Assembly: GCA_020348985.1 (NCBI GenBank)
Contig: CP070761.1
Coordinates: 2,355,102 to 2,419,101 of the forward strand
DNA from: Candidatus Thorarchaeota archaeon
GTDB taxonomy: Archaea; Asgardarchaeota; Thorarchaeia; Thorarchaeales; Thorarchaeaceae
Direction: 5' to 3'
Length of the DNA: 64,000 bases
Shown: positions 16,653-25,524 of the stretch, piece after piece
Position numbering within the stretch: position 1 is the first letter of the stretch
Layout of the letters: every line of letters starts with the position of its first letter
Made by a program: the position numbers and the translations under genes
The notes under the pieces: model-generated
Told to the model about the DNA's origin: nothing
Database searches by the model: none
The model's input: the letters and a program-made list of their open reading frames with translations, nothing else

Positions 16653-18080
16653 ATGTTAGACGGAAAGACAAAGAGCGGAATGGCAGAAAGACTCGCGAGT
16701 ATTGTTGGTTCTGACAATGTTACCTTGCTAGAGACAGATGCAGTATTGAACGCACATGACGCCTGGCCTTTGAGTGAAGCGAAGATACGAACAGGGGAAC
16801 TGTTGCCGATAGCAGACGTAATAGTCTTCCCTGAAACTGCCCAAGAGGTTGCCGAGATTCTTGCTGTTGCTTCGGAAATGGAAGTTCCCGTAGTTCCTGT
16901 TGGTGGAGGTGCTGGAACATGCGGTGGGACTCTGCCAATCTACGGAGGAATCCAGCTCGATCTAAAACGAATGGACAAGATTCTGCACATAGATGAGAAG
17001 TCAATGCTTGTCCGAGTTCAGGCTGGTGTCATTGGAATTGAACTCGAAGAGGAAGTGAACCGTTTAGGATACACTACCGGTCATACCCCGACGTCACTTC
17101 GTGCATCAAATGTAGGGGGTTTCATAGCCACAAGATCTGGAGGTTCGATGTCTTCGCTCTATGGAAAGATCGAGGATTTGACTCTCGGGCTTGAAGTCGT
17201 TCTACCCAACAGTAAGATTATCAGAATGAAACCCATGCCACGTCATTCTGTGGGACCGGACCTTAGACAGTTGTTCATAGGTTCTGAAGGAACCCTTGGA
17301 GTCATAACTGAGGCAACACTCAGACTCTTTCCGAGACCTGAACTGCGTCGTTTTCGAAGCATGGCTTTTCCTGACGTTCACAGAGGTCTAGAAGCTATCC
17401 GCAGAATCTTCAGAGACGGAATCACACCTTCGGTTGTGAGGCTCTATGACCCTGAGGACACGGCCATCAGTATGAGCAATCATTTTGAGATTCAAGATGG
17501 AGATTGTATGCTCCTCCTGGCATTCGATGGTCTGAGGGAGATTGTTGCATTAGATGAGGAGAAGGCAGTAAAGATCTGCCTCGAACATGGTGCAAAGGAC
17601 TATGGCGAGGGCCCATCAAAACGTTGGTGGGAACATCGGTATGACATGTACTATCCCACAGAACTGACAACATCTGGCTTCTCAATAGGAGATACCATAG
17701 ACATTGTCGCACCTTACGACAAGCTTGAGACGGTGTACTATTCAATGAAGGCAGCTATGGAGAAACATGATGCTTTTGTGATGTCACATTTCTCTCACAT
17801 GTATCAAAATGGTGGGAGCATCTACATGATCTTCTTCACTTCTCAGCGAGATGCCAAGACTGCTTGGGAAGTCTACAAAAGAATCTGGGATGATGGAGTT
17901 GCTGCTTGTCTCAGAGAGGGCGGCACGATGAGTCATCAACATGGAGTAGGTCTCTCCAGAAGCACCTACACGGAAGATGAATTGGGCTCTGCATTTCTTG
18001 TGCTGAAGATGATCAAGGCGATTCTCGATCCAATTGGAATCATGAATCCCGGGAAGTTAGGTCTGGGGGTTAAAGAATGA
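16653..18080 (+). CDS. FAD-linked oxidase, GlcD/lactate dehydrogenase-like
   Basis: A 475-residue FAD_binding_4/FAD-oxidase C protein of the GlcD/D-LDH group, oxidising a 2-hydroxy acid such as glycolate or D-lactate. The PCMH motif VVPVGGGAGTCGGTLP lies near residue 85. GHTPTSLRASNVGG near 147, GSEGTLGVITEATLRLFPRP near 210 and a C-terminal GVGLSRS plus PIGIMNPGKLG are classic. ATG 16653 is preferred to the upstream TTG 16617, which lies inside glpC. The stop overlaps the next start (ATGA), and the partner Fe-S protein follows, matching glcD-glcF order. Confidence 0.88.
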   Translation: MLDGKTKSGMAERLASIVGSDNVTLLETDAVLNAHDAWPLSEAKIRTGELLPIADVIVFPETAQEVAEILAVASEMEVPVVPVGGGAGTCGGTLPIYGGIQLDLKRMDKILHIDEKSMLVRVQAGVIGIELEEEVNRLGYTTGHTPTSLRASNVGGFIATRSGGSMSSLYGKIEDLTLGLEVVLPNSKIIRMKPMPRHSVGPDLRQLFIGSEGTLGVITEATLRLFPRPELRRFRSMAFPDVHRGLEAIRRIFRDGITPSVVRLYDPEDTAISMSNHFEIQDGDCMLLLAFDGLREIVALDEEKAVKICLEHGAKDYGEGPSKRWWEHRYDMYYPTELTTSGFSIGDTIDIVAPYDKLETVYYSMKAAMEKHDAFVMSHFSHMYQNGGSIYMIFFTSQRDAKTAWEVYKRIWDDGVAACLREGGTMSHQHGVGLSRSTYTEDELGSAFLVLKMIKAILDPIGIMNPGKLGLGVKE

Positions 18081-19186
18081 CAGACTCGGAAAAGACTGCA
18101 CAACAGGTGCGGATGTGTGCGGCATGTCCTAAGATGTGCAGACATGTATGCCCCACATTCTTTGCATGGCGGTCAGATTCTCCGACACCCCATGGGCGGG
18201 CTCTTCTCCTTCACCATGACAATCTTGGACTCAGACAGCTTGATGAGCGAGCAGTTGAGGTAATCTACCAGTGTTTGGAATGTAGCCACTGTCTGACTTG
18301 GTGTCTGCCTGAGATAGATATCGCAACCATTGTTGAAGATGCTCGCAGGATATTGGTTTCTCAGGATCGATTTCCAAAAGGCTTGGAAACCATTCGCTCT
18401 TCCGTCCTGTCAAATCACAATCCGTTTTGTGAACCACACGAGAAGCGAGTTGCCAAGATCAGATTCAAGAAGACTAAATCGGCTGACGTAATCTACTTCA
18501 CAGGTTGTACTGCAGCCTACCGAGAACACGGAATTGCCAATGCCAGTATCGAGGCTCTTAAGGAGTTCGGGTTCAACGTTTCAATCCCTGATGACGAGTG
18601 GTGCTGTGGGTCTCCGTTGCTAAGGACTGGCTTCACTTCCGAAGCTCTCGAACAGGCTCGACACAACGTTGAGATTCTCAACGAAATGAGTGGAGAGACT
18701 ATCCTTACAACTTGTCCTGGCTGCTACCGTGTTCTAACACAAGATTACCCCGTCAATGATTTGAGGATTGAGAAGCCAGTCATGCATCTAAGCCAGTTTC
18801 TTGCAAAACACATTGACAAGGTGCCAAAAGGCAATCTCGCCGGTGGAGTGACCTTCCACGATCCATGCCATCTGGGGAGACACTGCGGTGTCTACGAAGA
18901 GCCAAGATTAGTCATCGAGCGAATCACAGGTGAGTCCGTGAAAGAGATGGAGCGTAGTCGCGACAATGCAATGTGCTGTGGTAACGGAGCGGGTTTCAGG
19001 ACACTATTCAGCTCTCAGGCCAAGAAGATTGGTGGTGAGCGAGTCAGACAGGCTGCATTGACAGGATCACGTTACTTAATCACTGCATGTCCATTTTGCA
19101 GGAACCTCCTGGCCTCTGAGGCAGGAGAAACACTCGAAGTCCTAGATCTCCCAGAGCTAGTGATGACTGTTTTGAGAAAGAGATGA
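18077..19186 (+). CDS. GlcF/HdrD-like Fe-S oxidoreductase subunit
   Basis: A 369-residue protein. The first cluster motif is Cys14-x2-Cys17-x3-Cys21-x3-Cys25 (one residue longer than the usual CX2CX2CX3C). The second is CLECSHCLTWC near residue 73. Two CCG domains follow (CCGSPLLRTG near 176, CCGNGAGFR near 297). It would take electrons from the GlcD-like flavoprotein, with which it overlaps by four bases. The same four-base overlap links it to the radical SAM gene. GlpC at 15407 is a paralog with the same layout. Confidence 0.85.
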   Translation: MTDSEKTAQQVRMCAACPKMCRHVCPTFFAWRSDSPTPHGRALLLHHDNLGLRQLDERAVEVIYQCLECSHCLTWCLPEIDIATIVEDARRILVSQDRFPKGLETIRSSVLSNHNPFCEPHEKRVAKIRFKKTKSADVIYFTGCTAAYREHGIANASIEALKEFGFNVSIPDDEWCCGSPLLRTGFTSEALEQARHNVEILNEMSGETILTTCPGCYRVLTQDYPVNDLRIEKPVMHLSQFLAKHIDKVPKGNLAGGVTFHDPCHLGRHCGVYEEPRLVIERITGESVKEMERSRDNAMCCGNGAGFRTLFSSQAKKIGGERVRQAALTGSRYLITACPFCRNLLASEAGETLEVLDLPELVMTVLRKR

Positions 19187-20355
19187 AACTGGCCGTAACC
19201 GAAGATAGATTAAGCCGCCATTCAGCTGAATCTCTGAGTTTCATGGACACTGAAGACATGCTCCGTTTGAAGGTTAAGTTGCTGACAGCGGGAGCGCGGC
19301 TACCTGAAGGTGTATCGAGTGGACGAAGAGGCGGCGCTGGTCCTGTCAGAGGACGCTACTTTGTTCTCCCCAGTGGCCGCTCTTGCGGAATCCCGATCCG
19401 ACGTGGAGCAGAAGCAGAACGCTTCGGTTCCGCACCCTTGGAGCCAACTGAAGATCCGACAATCTGGCTCTATGACAGCTCCGTAGAACTACGCATGATT
19501 GAGAAACCTGATTTTCTTGGTCTCACAACTGAGGACGGTCTTCCATACTCGCAGATTGCACTTCTTCACTGCACCGATTGCTTGGCAACAACAGTCTACC
19601 AGAGCTGCAGGTATTGGGATGAAGGCACTCAATGTGCTTTCTGTACTATCCCAACATCGCTAGAGGGAGGAGATACGATACTCGACAAGAGCCCTTCCCA
19701 TATAGCGGAAGTAGTAGACTCCGCAGAGAAGAGGGGCATCATTAGACATGTTCTTCTCACAACTGGCACTCCTGAAGGAGAAGATATGGGGACTACCAGA
19801 ATGGTGAACATCATTCGGGAAATCCGGAAATCAAGTGAGATTCCTATTGGTGTCCAGTTCGAAGCACCACACGACATTTCGCTCATCGACGAAGTCGTCC
19901 AAGCAGGTGCAAGTGCCATCGGCATTCACATAGAAAGTGCTGATGAAGCTGTTCGCGAAAAGATGTGTCCAGGAAAGCATCAACATGCATCCAGAGACCT
20001 GTACATCAGAGCATGGAAACATGCTGTAGGTCTCTTGGGCAGAGGGAATGTCAGCACCTTCCTCTTGCATGGTCTAGGTGAAGACACTCAGCTTACGATG
20101 AACTTCATCGATGAGATTGCCGAAATCGGTGTCATGCCCATTCTTGCACCAGTTAGACCTGCACCCGGCAGTCATCTGGCCAACTACATTCCATCTTATG
20201 TCGGTGACCTGGATGGGTCTCTGAGAACCTACAAGAATCTTGGAAACGCTCTCTACAAGTGGGGTCTCAACCCGGACTCTTCGGTGGCAGGTTGTCAGAG
20301 TTGTGGTGGCTGTACACCTATTCATGAAGCCTACGACTGGGCTGCTTCTCTATAG
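19183..20355 (+). CDS. Radical SAM protein with C-X8-C-X2-C motif (MSMEG_0568-like)
   Basis: A 390-residue radical SAM enzyme. The cluster motif is CRYWDEGTQCAFC, that is C-X8-C-X2-C instead of the common C-X3-C-X2-C. Before it, RRGGAGPVRG and ALLHCTDCLATTVYQ resemble the MSMEG_0568/TIGR04043 group as I remember it. SAM-contact segments VLLTTGTPEG and IHIESADEAVREKM follow, and the C-terminus carries a further Cys cluster, CQSCGGC. The start overlaps the Fe-S protein stop (ATGA), so it belongs to this operon. A GNAT protein follows after 68 bases; MSMEG_0568 proteins elsewhere are also near GNAT genes. The reaction is unknown. Confidence 0.75.
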   Translation: MKLAVTEDRLSRHSAESLSFMDTEDMLRLKVKLLTAGARLPEGVSSGRRGGAGPVRGRYFVLPSGRSCGIPIRRGAEAERFGSAPLEPTEDPTIWLYDSSVELRMIEKPDFLGLTTEDGLPYSQIALLHCTDCLATTVYQSCRYWDEGTQCAFCTIPTSLEGGDTILDKSPSHIAEVVDSAEKRGIIRHVLLTTGTPEGEDMGTTRMVNIIREIRKSSEIPIGVQFEAPHDISLIDEVVQAGASAIGIHIESADEAVREKMCPGKHQHASRDLYIRAWKHAVGLLGRGNVSTFLLHGLGEDTQLTMNFIDEIAEIGVMPILAPVRPAPGSHLANYIPSYVGDLDGSLRTYKNLGNALYKWGLNPDSSVAGCQSCGGCTPIHEAYDWAASL

Positions 20356-20423
20356 ATAGTGTCGATATGGGGTCTTAACCAGAAACTTATGTATCATCGT
20401 CGTTAATTGCGTTGAGACGGTTC

Positions 20424-20912
20424 ATGTCAGACCTATCAGCCGAAGAGATTCGGATTGTCGAGTTCGGAGAGGAAGACGCAGAGGAGCTTTCCGAGTTGTT
20501 CAGAGCCGTCTGGCTCTTGGCTACGGATTACCCTGAAGCTTGGCGCAAGAAGAGAATGTATACAAGGGACCAGGTTGTTTCCGACATGCGAAATGGCTAC
20601 CACTATTTTGGGAGCCGACTTCAAGGGAAGATAGTTGGTGTGTACAAGGCCAAGATCACTGAGAAGGGACTGATTGGTGAGCAACAGACAGTGGCTCCTG
20701 TCTGCAGGGGCACGGGTATGGCATCTGCCATGTACATTCAGTTCATTGAATACGGTAGGAAACACGGATGCCAGCGAGTCTATTGCAACATTCTGGCCGG
20801 GCAGGATGCTGGGGAGCGGCTAATGCAGAAATTCCAATTCCGTCCTTGGGGAGAGCCATATGAGCAACATCCAGGTATGTTAGTCCAACTCTACGAAAGG
20901 CCACTTGAATAA
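20424..20912 (+). CDS. GNAT-family N-acetyltransferase
   Basis: A 162-residue GNAT protein. The acetyl-CoA pocket reads VAPVCRGTGMASAMY (motif A, R-G-T-G-M-A) and is followed by RVYCNILAGQDAGERLMQKF, matching the late GNAT helix. The substrate amine is unknown. A TATA-like CTTATGTA at 20386-20393 could start its own transcript. ATG 20424 is used rather than the upstream TTG 20412. The adjacent radical SAM gene may be functionally linked. Confidence 0.75.
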   Translation: MSDLSAEEIRIVEFGEEDAEELSELFRAVWLLATDYPEAWRKKRMYTRDQVVSDMRNGYHYFGSRLQGKIVGVYKAKITEKGLIGEQQTVAPVCRGTGMASAMYIQFIEYGRKHGCQRVYCNILAGQDAGERLMQKFQFRPWGEPYEQHPGMLVQLYERPLE

Positions 20913-21003
20913 CCACACTCCTTTTTACTCCCACCCTGGTTTCATCCGGACGGCAATATCCTGACCAGAAGGTGCGCCCTTCTCAAAGAAACGAGGTTCA
21001 CAA

Positions 21004-22671
21004 ATGCAGACTGCTCCTATTCTAGTTGATGGCGAAGAACGAGATACAGGGGACTACGTACTGTTTCCTGACATGGACAAAGTGATTGCAGAACCTGGTT
21101 TAGCTATTGCTCTTCAGATGCAAAGCGCAGCCCATACGCACCGGCTTGTCTTCTCATATCTTCCTCAGCTTATTCCATCCAGCTCTGCAGAAATGATGTA
21201 CCTTAGGGATTACAGAAAGCATCATGGAACACCGAAGTATACGAAGGACGAACTCGACGACATAGTCTACGCCAAGATTTCCCAAGCTCGCGAGATCGAT
21301 ATCGCAGAAGCCATCCGGGCAGGCTCAAGAGACCATCTCAAGTTGTTCAATCCTTTCAGCCTTGATGGTCAAGGGGTAACGTTGGATAATAGGATCGATG
21401 CTCTGTTTGAGGCACTAACTGCGGTCAGAAATAGGTCCCAAGAGGTACGCGACATAACAGTTCGTGAGGGCACTCCTGCTAGCACTTTCGACTGGACATG
21501 GGATATGTTCACGGAATACTTGGAGAAGCATACATTCGAGCTTTGGGGCGAGGAGCTAGATGTTAGAGAAGCGCCTGGAAGGGATGGAGGCAGGAATTAC
21601 CAACTGAGAGAACCGTTCGGTGTTTCGTGCTTGTTTACTCCCTACAATGCACCGTTGGCCCTAGGCATTCTCAGCATTACATCGTCAATATTGGCCGGAA
21701 ATGCAACAATCCTAAAACCTCCTTCCAAGGTCCCACTCAGCACTATCCTCTTGGGCCGCTCATTCATGAGAACCTTTCTTGACATGGATCTCCCTGCAGG
21801 TATGCTTCAATTGCTTAATGGCGGTGGTAAACCGCTGATGAGGCGATTCATGCATGATGATGGAGTCAACGCCATTGTGTGGTATGGCGATAGTGACAGA
21901 GGTTTCGATATCTGGGCTGATGCAGTAAACAGAAGAGTGCAGATGGCTCCGGAGCTTGCGGGAAGTGATGCTTGTTTGGTATGGGGCAATGATCTTGATC
22001 TGGAGTCAGTTGCCAAGCTAGTGGTTAGAGGACGGTTTCTTGGCAGTGGGCAGGCATGCTTAGCGATCAAGCGCCTTTTGGTTCAGAATACACTCTTCCA
22101 TGATCTGCTGAGGTTACTCATCGAGGAGGCTGAGAAACTCAATGTTGGTCGTCCATCTGATCCCAGTACTGATCTTCCTCCTGTGGGTCTGACTGCACTT
22201 TATCTGCTGCTAGATCAGATGAGGGATGCTTTGGCTAAAGGAGCTGAAGTGCGGACAGGGGGTTCTCGTTGTAACTACTTGGACGAGGATGACCCGGCAG
22301 GGTTGTTCTACAGGCCTACGATCCTGACTAATGTAAACCTCGATATGCGGATTATGAATGAAGAGGTCTTTGCCCCGGCCCTGCCTATACTCACAGTAGA
22401 TAGAGTGGAGACCGCGATTGCAATTGCCAATTCTACACGTTTTGGTTTGAGGTCCTCCTTGTTTACCAATGAGATTGAATTAAAACGAAAGTGGGCTAAG
22501 GAGATACAAGCAGGGGGCGTGACCATAATGCAGGATCACCTATACTTCGATCCCCATATGCCACACCTAGGGGGCTACAAGGATTCAGGGATAATTGGTG
22601 CCAAGTACTTTCCTGTGATGCTCACGAGAATGAAGTATATTCACACTGGTCCTGGCTCTGAGCTTGTTTGA
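21004..22671 (+). CDS. Aldehyde dehydrogenase superfamily protein
   Basis: A 555-residue ALDH-fold protein, about 60-80 residues longer than usual because of a long N-terminal part before the domain, which starts near residue 140. NAD-site PFGVSCLFTPYNAPLA is near 203, ILAGNATILKPPSKVP near 230, the catalytic Glu region MAPELAGSDACLVW near 315, and the catalytic Cys in FLGSGQACLAIKR near 350. A late N-E-E-V-F-A-P motif is present. It probably oxidises an aldehyde to an acid or CoA ester; the substrate is unknown. Position after the glycerol/hydroxyacid cluster suggests C3 or C2 aldehydes. The next gene begins 13 bases after the stop. Confidence 0.85.
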   Translation: MQTAPILVDGEERDTGDYVLFPDMDKVIAEPGLAIALQMQSAAHTHRLVFSYLPQLIPSSSAEMMYLRDYRKHHGTPKYTKDELDDIVYAKISQAREIDIAEAIRAGSRDHLKLFNPFSLDGQGVTLDNRIDALFEALTAVRNRSQEVRDITVREGTPASTFDWTWDMFTEYLEKHTFELWGEELDVREAPGRDGGRNYQLREPFGVSCLFTPYNAPLALGILSITSSILAGNATILKPPSKVPLSTILLGRSFMRTFLDMDLPAGMLQLLNGGGKPLMRRFMHDDGVNAIVWYGDSDRGFDIWADAVNRRVQMAPELAGSDACLVWGNDLDLESVAKLVVRGRFLGSGQACLAIKRLLVQNTLFHDLLRLLIEEAEKLNVGRPSDPSTDLPPVGLTALYLLLDQMRDALAKGAEVRTGGSRCNYLDEDDPAGLFYRPTILTNVNLDMRIMNEEVFAPALPILTVDRVETAIAIANSTRFGLRSSLFTNEIELKRKWAKEIQAGGVTIMQDHLYFDPHMPHLGGYKDSGIIGAKYFPVMLTRMKYIHTGPGSELV

Positions 22672-22684
22672 ATGGGACTCAAAG

Positions 22685-24028
22685 ATGGACGAACAAATGG
22701 ACAGAATCGACGGGCTATCTAAGAAGATCTGGCTAGAGGCCTTGAGAGTCCTGTCTGAGCATAGGGCCACGCGAATTTCGATGCGTGCGCACCTTAGAAA
22801 ATGGACTGCAACCATGGGGTACGACAAGAGGACACGATCTCTGGTTGAGACCCTAGTAATGGGCACAACAAGATACCGGAACACGATTGATTTCATTATC
22901 GCAAGAGTATCACATGTCACCGGCAAAGCACGTTTCAATACGTGGGAACATGGTGTGCTTCGACTTGTCCTATTCACTTGTCGGTGGTTGGGTCAAGATT
23001 TCAACAAGATTCTCGGATTTCTGGAGGGCGACTATCTACATGTTCAAAAACTGGCAAAGTTGGCAGTGACTTTCGATCTTGAACGAGCAGCATCTCGACT
23101 AGATGAGATAAGTATGTACAGCATTCTTCTCTCGCATCCAAGCTTCATTGTCGAGACACTGTTCGAGAACCTTTCAAAAGAAGATGCGATATCGTTGATG
23201 AAAGCCAACAATGAATCTCGAATCGTCTATCTGAGACCAAACATGCTATCACCTGACCGTCTCGCAGTTGAAGACCTCGCCAAAGAGACCTCTCTTGAAA
23301 TCTCCAAGGATAGTGACATTACGGGTCTCTACAGAATTGAGGGAAGTGCTGAACGCATCGTAACTTCAGAAGCATATACCAAAGGGCTAGTCATTCTACA
23401 GGACAAGACTAGCGTTATTGCTGTGAAGGCATTGTCGCCCTTGCATGGTGCGACAGTATGGGACGCTTGTGCAGCTCCAGGAATGAAGACTCAGCTCATA
23501 GAGGAATCAATGGACGAAACGAGTCGAGTTGTCGCTTCTGATGTCCACGTTGATCGTCTAAGAACAGCGCTGGATCAAGCGAAGCTCTATGGTATGAGAG
23601 GCGTTTCTTGGCTCTTATCAGATAGCATCACTTGCCCAGTTGTAGGGGCATCCCGAATCCTCATCGATGCGCCATGCTCTTCAACAGGTATGCTACGTAG
23701 CCATCCATCTCTCAAGTGGCGTTTGAACAAGGAAATGCTTCTGTCTCTCATGACGATACAGAATCGGATCTTGGACGGAGTAATCAGTGGATATGCGGAG
23801 AGACCGGGAACTGAAATTGTCTACGCGACGTGTTCCATACTCCCTCACGAAGGCGAATCACAAATAGACTCAACCATGGATCGACACAATGTAGAACTGC
23901 TGGATGCATCTCCCTACGGTAGACCAGGATACTCGGGATTCAAGTGTTCTAGCAAAGTCCGCAGATTCTTTCCTCATACTGACGGAACGAACGGGTTCTT
24001 CCTCGCGCGACTGCGGATTACTGGCTGA
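22685..24028 (+). CDS. NOL1/NOP2/Sun-type RNA (cytosine-C5) methyltransferase
   Basis: A 447-residue SAM-dependent methyltransferase of rRNA or tRNA. The N-terminal NusB-like helical region (about residues 10-140) gives an RsmB-like layout. The Rossmann motif VWDACAAPGMKTQL is near 260, IDAPCSSTGMLRSHPSLKW (motif IV Cys) near 325, and VYATCSILPHEGESQ (motif VI Cys) near 380. Both catalytic cysteines are present. ATG 22685 is used; the upstream TTG 22664 lies within the ALDH end. Its 3' end overlaps the convergent gene by 11 bases. Confidence 0.9.
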   Translation: MDEQMDRIDGLSKKIWLEALRVLSEHRATRISMRAHLRKWTATMGYDKRTRSLVETLVMGTTRYRNTIDFIIARVSHVTGKARFNTWEHGVLRLVLFTCRWLGQDFNKILGFLEGDYLHVQKLAKLAVTFDLERAASRLDEISMYSILLSHPSFIVETLFENLSKEDAISLMKANNESRIVYLRPNMLSPDRLAVEDLAKETSLEISKDSDITGLYRIEGSAERIVTSEAYTKGLVILQDKTSVIAVKALSPLHGATVWDACAAPGMKTQLIEESMDETSRVVASDVHVDRLRTALDQAKLYGMRGVSWLLSDSITCPVVGASRILIDAPCSSTGMLRSHPSLKWRLNKEMLLSLMTIQNRILDGVISGYAERPGTEIVYATCSILPHEGESQIDSTMDRHNVELLDASPYGRPGYSGFKCSSKVRRFFPHTDGTNGFFLARLRITG

Positions 24029-24962
24029 TTCTTCGTTGGACAGAGTCCATGACCCTTCGAGCAAATTCCCGGTCGTCCTTGAAGCTCCATGGAATGTCAA
24101 AGAACCGTTTCTGAGCACTATCTATTGCTTCAACTTCTCTACTCACGAGAGCTCGGAATACAAGCTTCGTCCAAGTGAAGCAGGCGCTCTCTTGGAAAGA
24201 CTTTGCGTGTCCAGACTCTGACACGAAGCTTGTTAGATATACAAGGCCGGCCTTCGGATTTCCTAGCATTAGATCTGCGAGAGCGGCCATACAAGCAAAT
24301 GTGATTGCGTTCTCGAGCATGCCCGAGTTCAGATAGGTCTCAGCTCCCTCTCTGTATTCAGTTGCTTTTTTCGAATACAACTGCCTACCATCTACTACCA
24401 CGAGGTCTCCTTGCTCTTCTCTCTCAGCCTTCCTGAGCTTGACTCCCCCAAGAATACTTGCTTTGAGTTCTGCCTGCATGTCCACAATGTCTGATCTCTC
24501 AATGGACTCCCTCATTGCCTTAACGAAATCGGTACCAGCCTGAGCCAAAGCTCGCTTGATGATTGGGTTCTTGAGCGAAGCATCACCGGCTGCAACTCCT
24601 TCCTCGAAGATGTTTCTGGCGTAACGAAACAGGTCGTATGCTTTTTCGTTGAGATGAATCTTCACAGCGAAATCGATGGCTTTTACGTAGGCCATTATCG
24701 CATTGTCAGTTTCGCCCAGATTTTCAAAGTGGGTTGCCGAGTCGATTAGCCATGGAAAGGCGTCAGTGCTCTCTGTTCTGATTGAATCCTGACCCCTGGA
24801 AAGAGATCTATAGGCATCGACGCATATCACAGAAAGGTCCTGATTAGAGCACTTTGCTGTCATTTCACCGACAGGAAGCACGACGTTTCTTAGGCGGCAA
24901 GTATAGCCCGCCTTCGAAACCTCAAGCCAATCGCACCTCTCGTCCGCGGTCACCCTTTGCAT
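24018..24962 (-). CDS. Unknown protein, N-terminal four-Cys motif and TPR-like helical body
   Basis: About 314 residues, not a named family. The N-terminus has four cysteines in a C-X11-C-X15-C-X8-C-like spacing (RCDWLEV, YTCRLRN, TAKCSNQ, SVICVDA), probably a small metal-binding domain. The body is helical and repeat-like (ATHFENLGETDNAIMAYVKA; AETYLNSGMLENAITFACMA), similar to TPR/SNAP-type helical pairs. ATG 24962 keeps all cysteines; ATG 24863 is an alternative that would lose three of the four. The frame is open up to 25436, but that part lies opposite PDCD5 and reads as non-coding. Convergent overlap with the methyltransferase. Confidence 0.65.
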   Translation of the reverse strand: MQRVTADERCDWLEVSKAGYTCRLRNVVLPVGEMTAKCSNQDLSVICVDAYRSLSRGQDSIRTESTDAFPWLIDSATHFENLGETDNAIMAYVKAIDFAVKIHLNEKAYDLFRYARNIFEEGVAAGDASLKNPIIKRALAQAGTDFVKAMRESIERSDIVDMQAELKASILGGVKLRKAEREEQGDLVVVDGRQLYSKKATEYREGAETYLNSGMLENAITFACMAALADLMLGNPKAGLVYLTSFVSESGHAKSFQESACFTWTKLVFRALVSREVEAIDSAQKRFFDIPWSFKDDREFARRVMDSVQRRISQ

Positions 24963-25091
24963 CCCATTCGACTTGTTGCGAATCCCAAATTGATGGTCGT
25001 TCGCTTGCAGGATAATCGTGATATCCGCTAAAAAAGGAATCCTTGCTGCATTTGACCAAGCGGTATCCTTAACTACACAATATCTGGCGAC

Positions 25092-25514
25092 ATGTTCGAG
25101 GTTCTCACCCTGAGTGACGATGATTCGGAGCTTGCCATTATAAGAAGGAAGAAGATGGCAAAGATAGTGGCAAGAGAAAAGCAACTCCAGGCAACAAAGG
25201 AAAAGGAAGAGAAGATTGAAGCCGAGCGCTCCAATCTTCTGAAGAGATACCTTGCGTCGGATGCATATGAATACCTCAAACGTCTGAAGAAGAATCAACC
25301 TGGAATAGGCAATCGTGTTGAAGAAATCATCTTGTATCTCATAGTCTACAGGGGGTTGAGACAGACCATAAGTCAGCTTGATGTGAGGTACATTGAGCGA
25401 CAGATAAGGGGAGAAGGTCCCAAGATTAGAGTTCAAAGGAATGGCGAAACATCCGATTTCGGCGCCTATGTTAAAGAAGCGATAAGAAAGGGGACGAACA
25501 AACCGTCTGACTGA
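25092..25514 (+). CDS. PDCD5-family DNA-binding protein
   Basis: A 140-residue archaeal PDCD5/TFAR19 homolog. A charged N-terminal helix, DSELAIIRRKKMAKIV, is followed by a basic/acidic linker, then the three-helix core (LKRYLASDAYEYLKRLKK; VEEIILYLIVYRGLRQ). The C-terminal part has QLDVRYIERQIRGEGPKIR, where family members end in a K-I-R-motif. These proteins are widespread in archaea and eukaryotes and bind nucleic acid; the archaeal role is not settled. ATG 25092 lacks a clear Shine-Dalgarno site and may be leaderless. Convergent with the coiled-coil protein after it. Confidence 0.75.
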   Translation: MFEVLTLSDDDSELAIIRRKKMAKIVAREKQLQATKEKEEKIEAERSNLLKRYLASDAYEYLKRLKKNQPGIGNRVEEIILYLIVYRGLRQTISQLDVRYIERQIRGEGPKIRVQRNGETSDFGAYVKEAIRKGTNKPSD

Positions 25515-25524
25515 GTTCAGGAGG

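Noticed and set aside
24963..25436. N-terminal extension of the minus-strand 24018 gene
   Set aside because: It lies opposite the PDCD5 gene and its promoter and reads as non-coding hydrophobic/irregular sequence.
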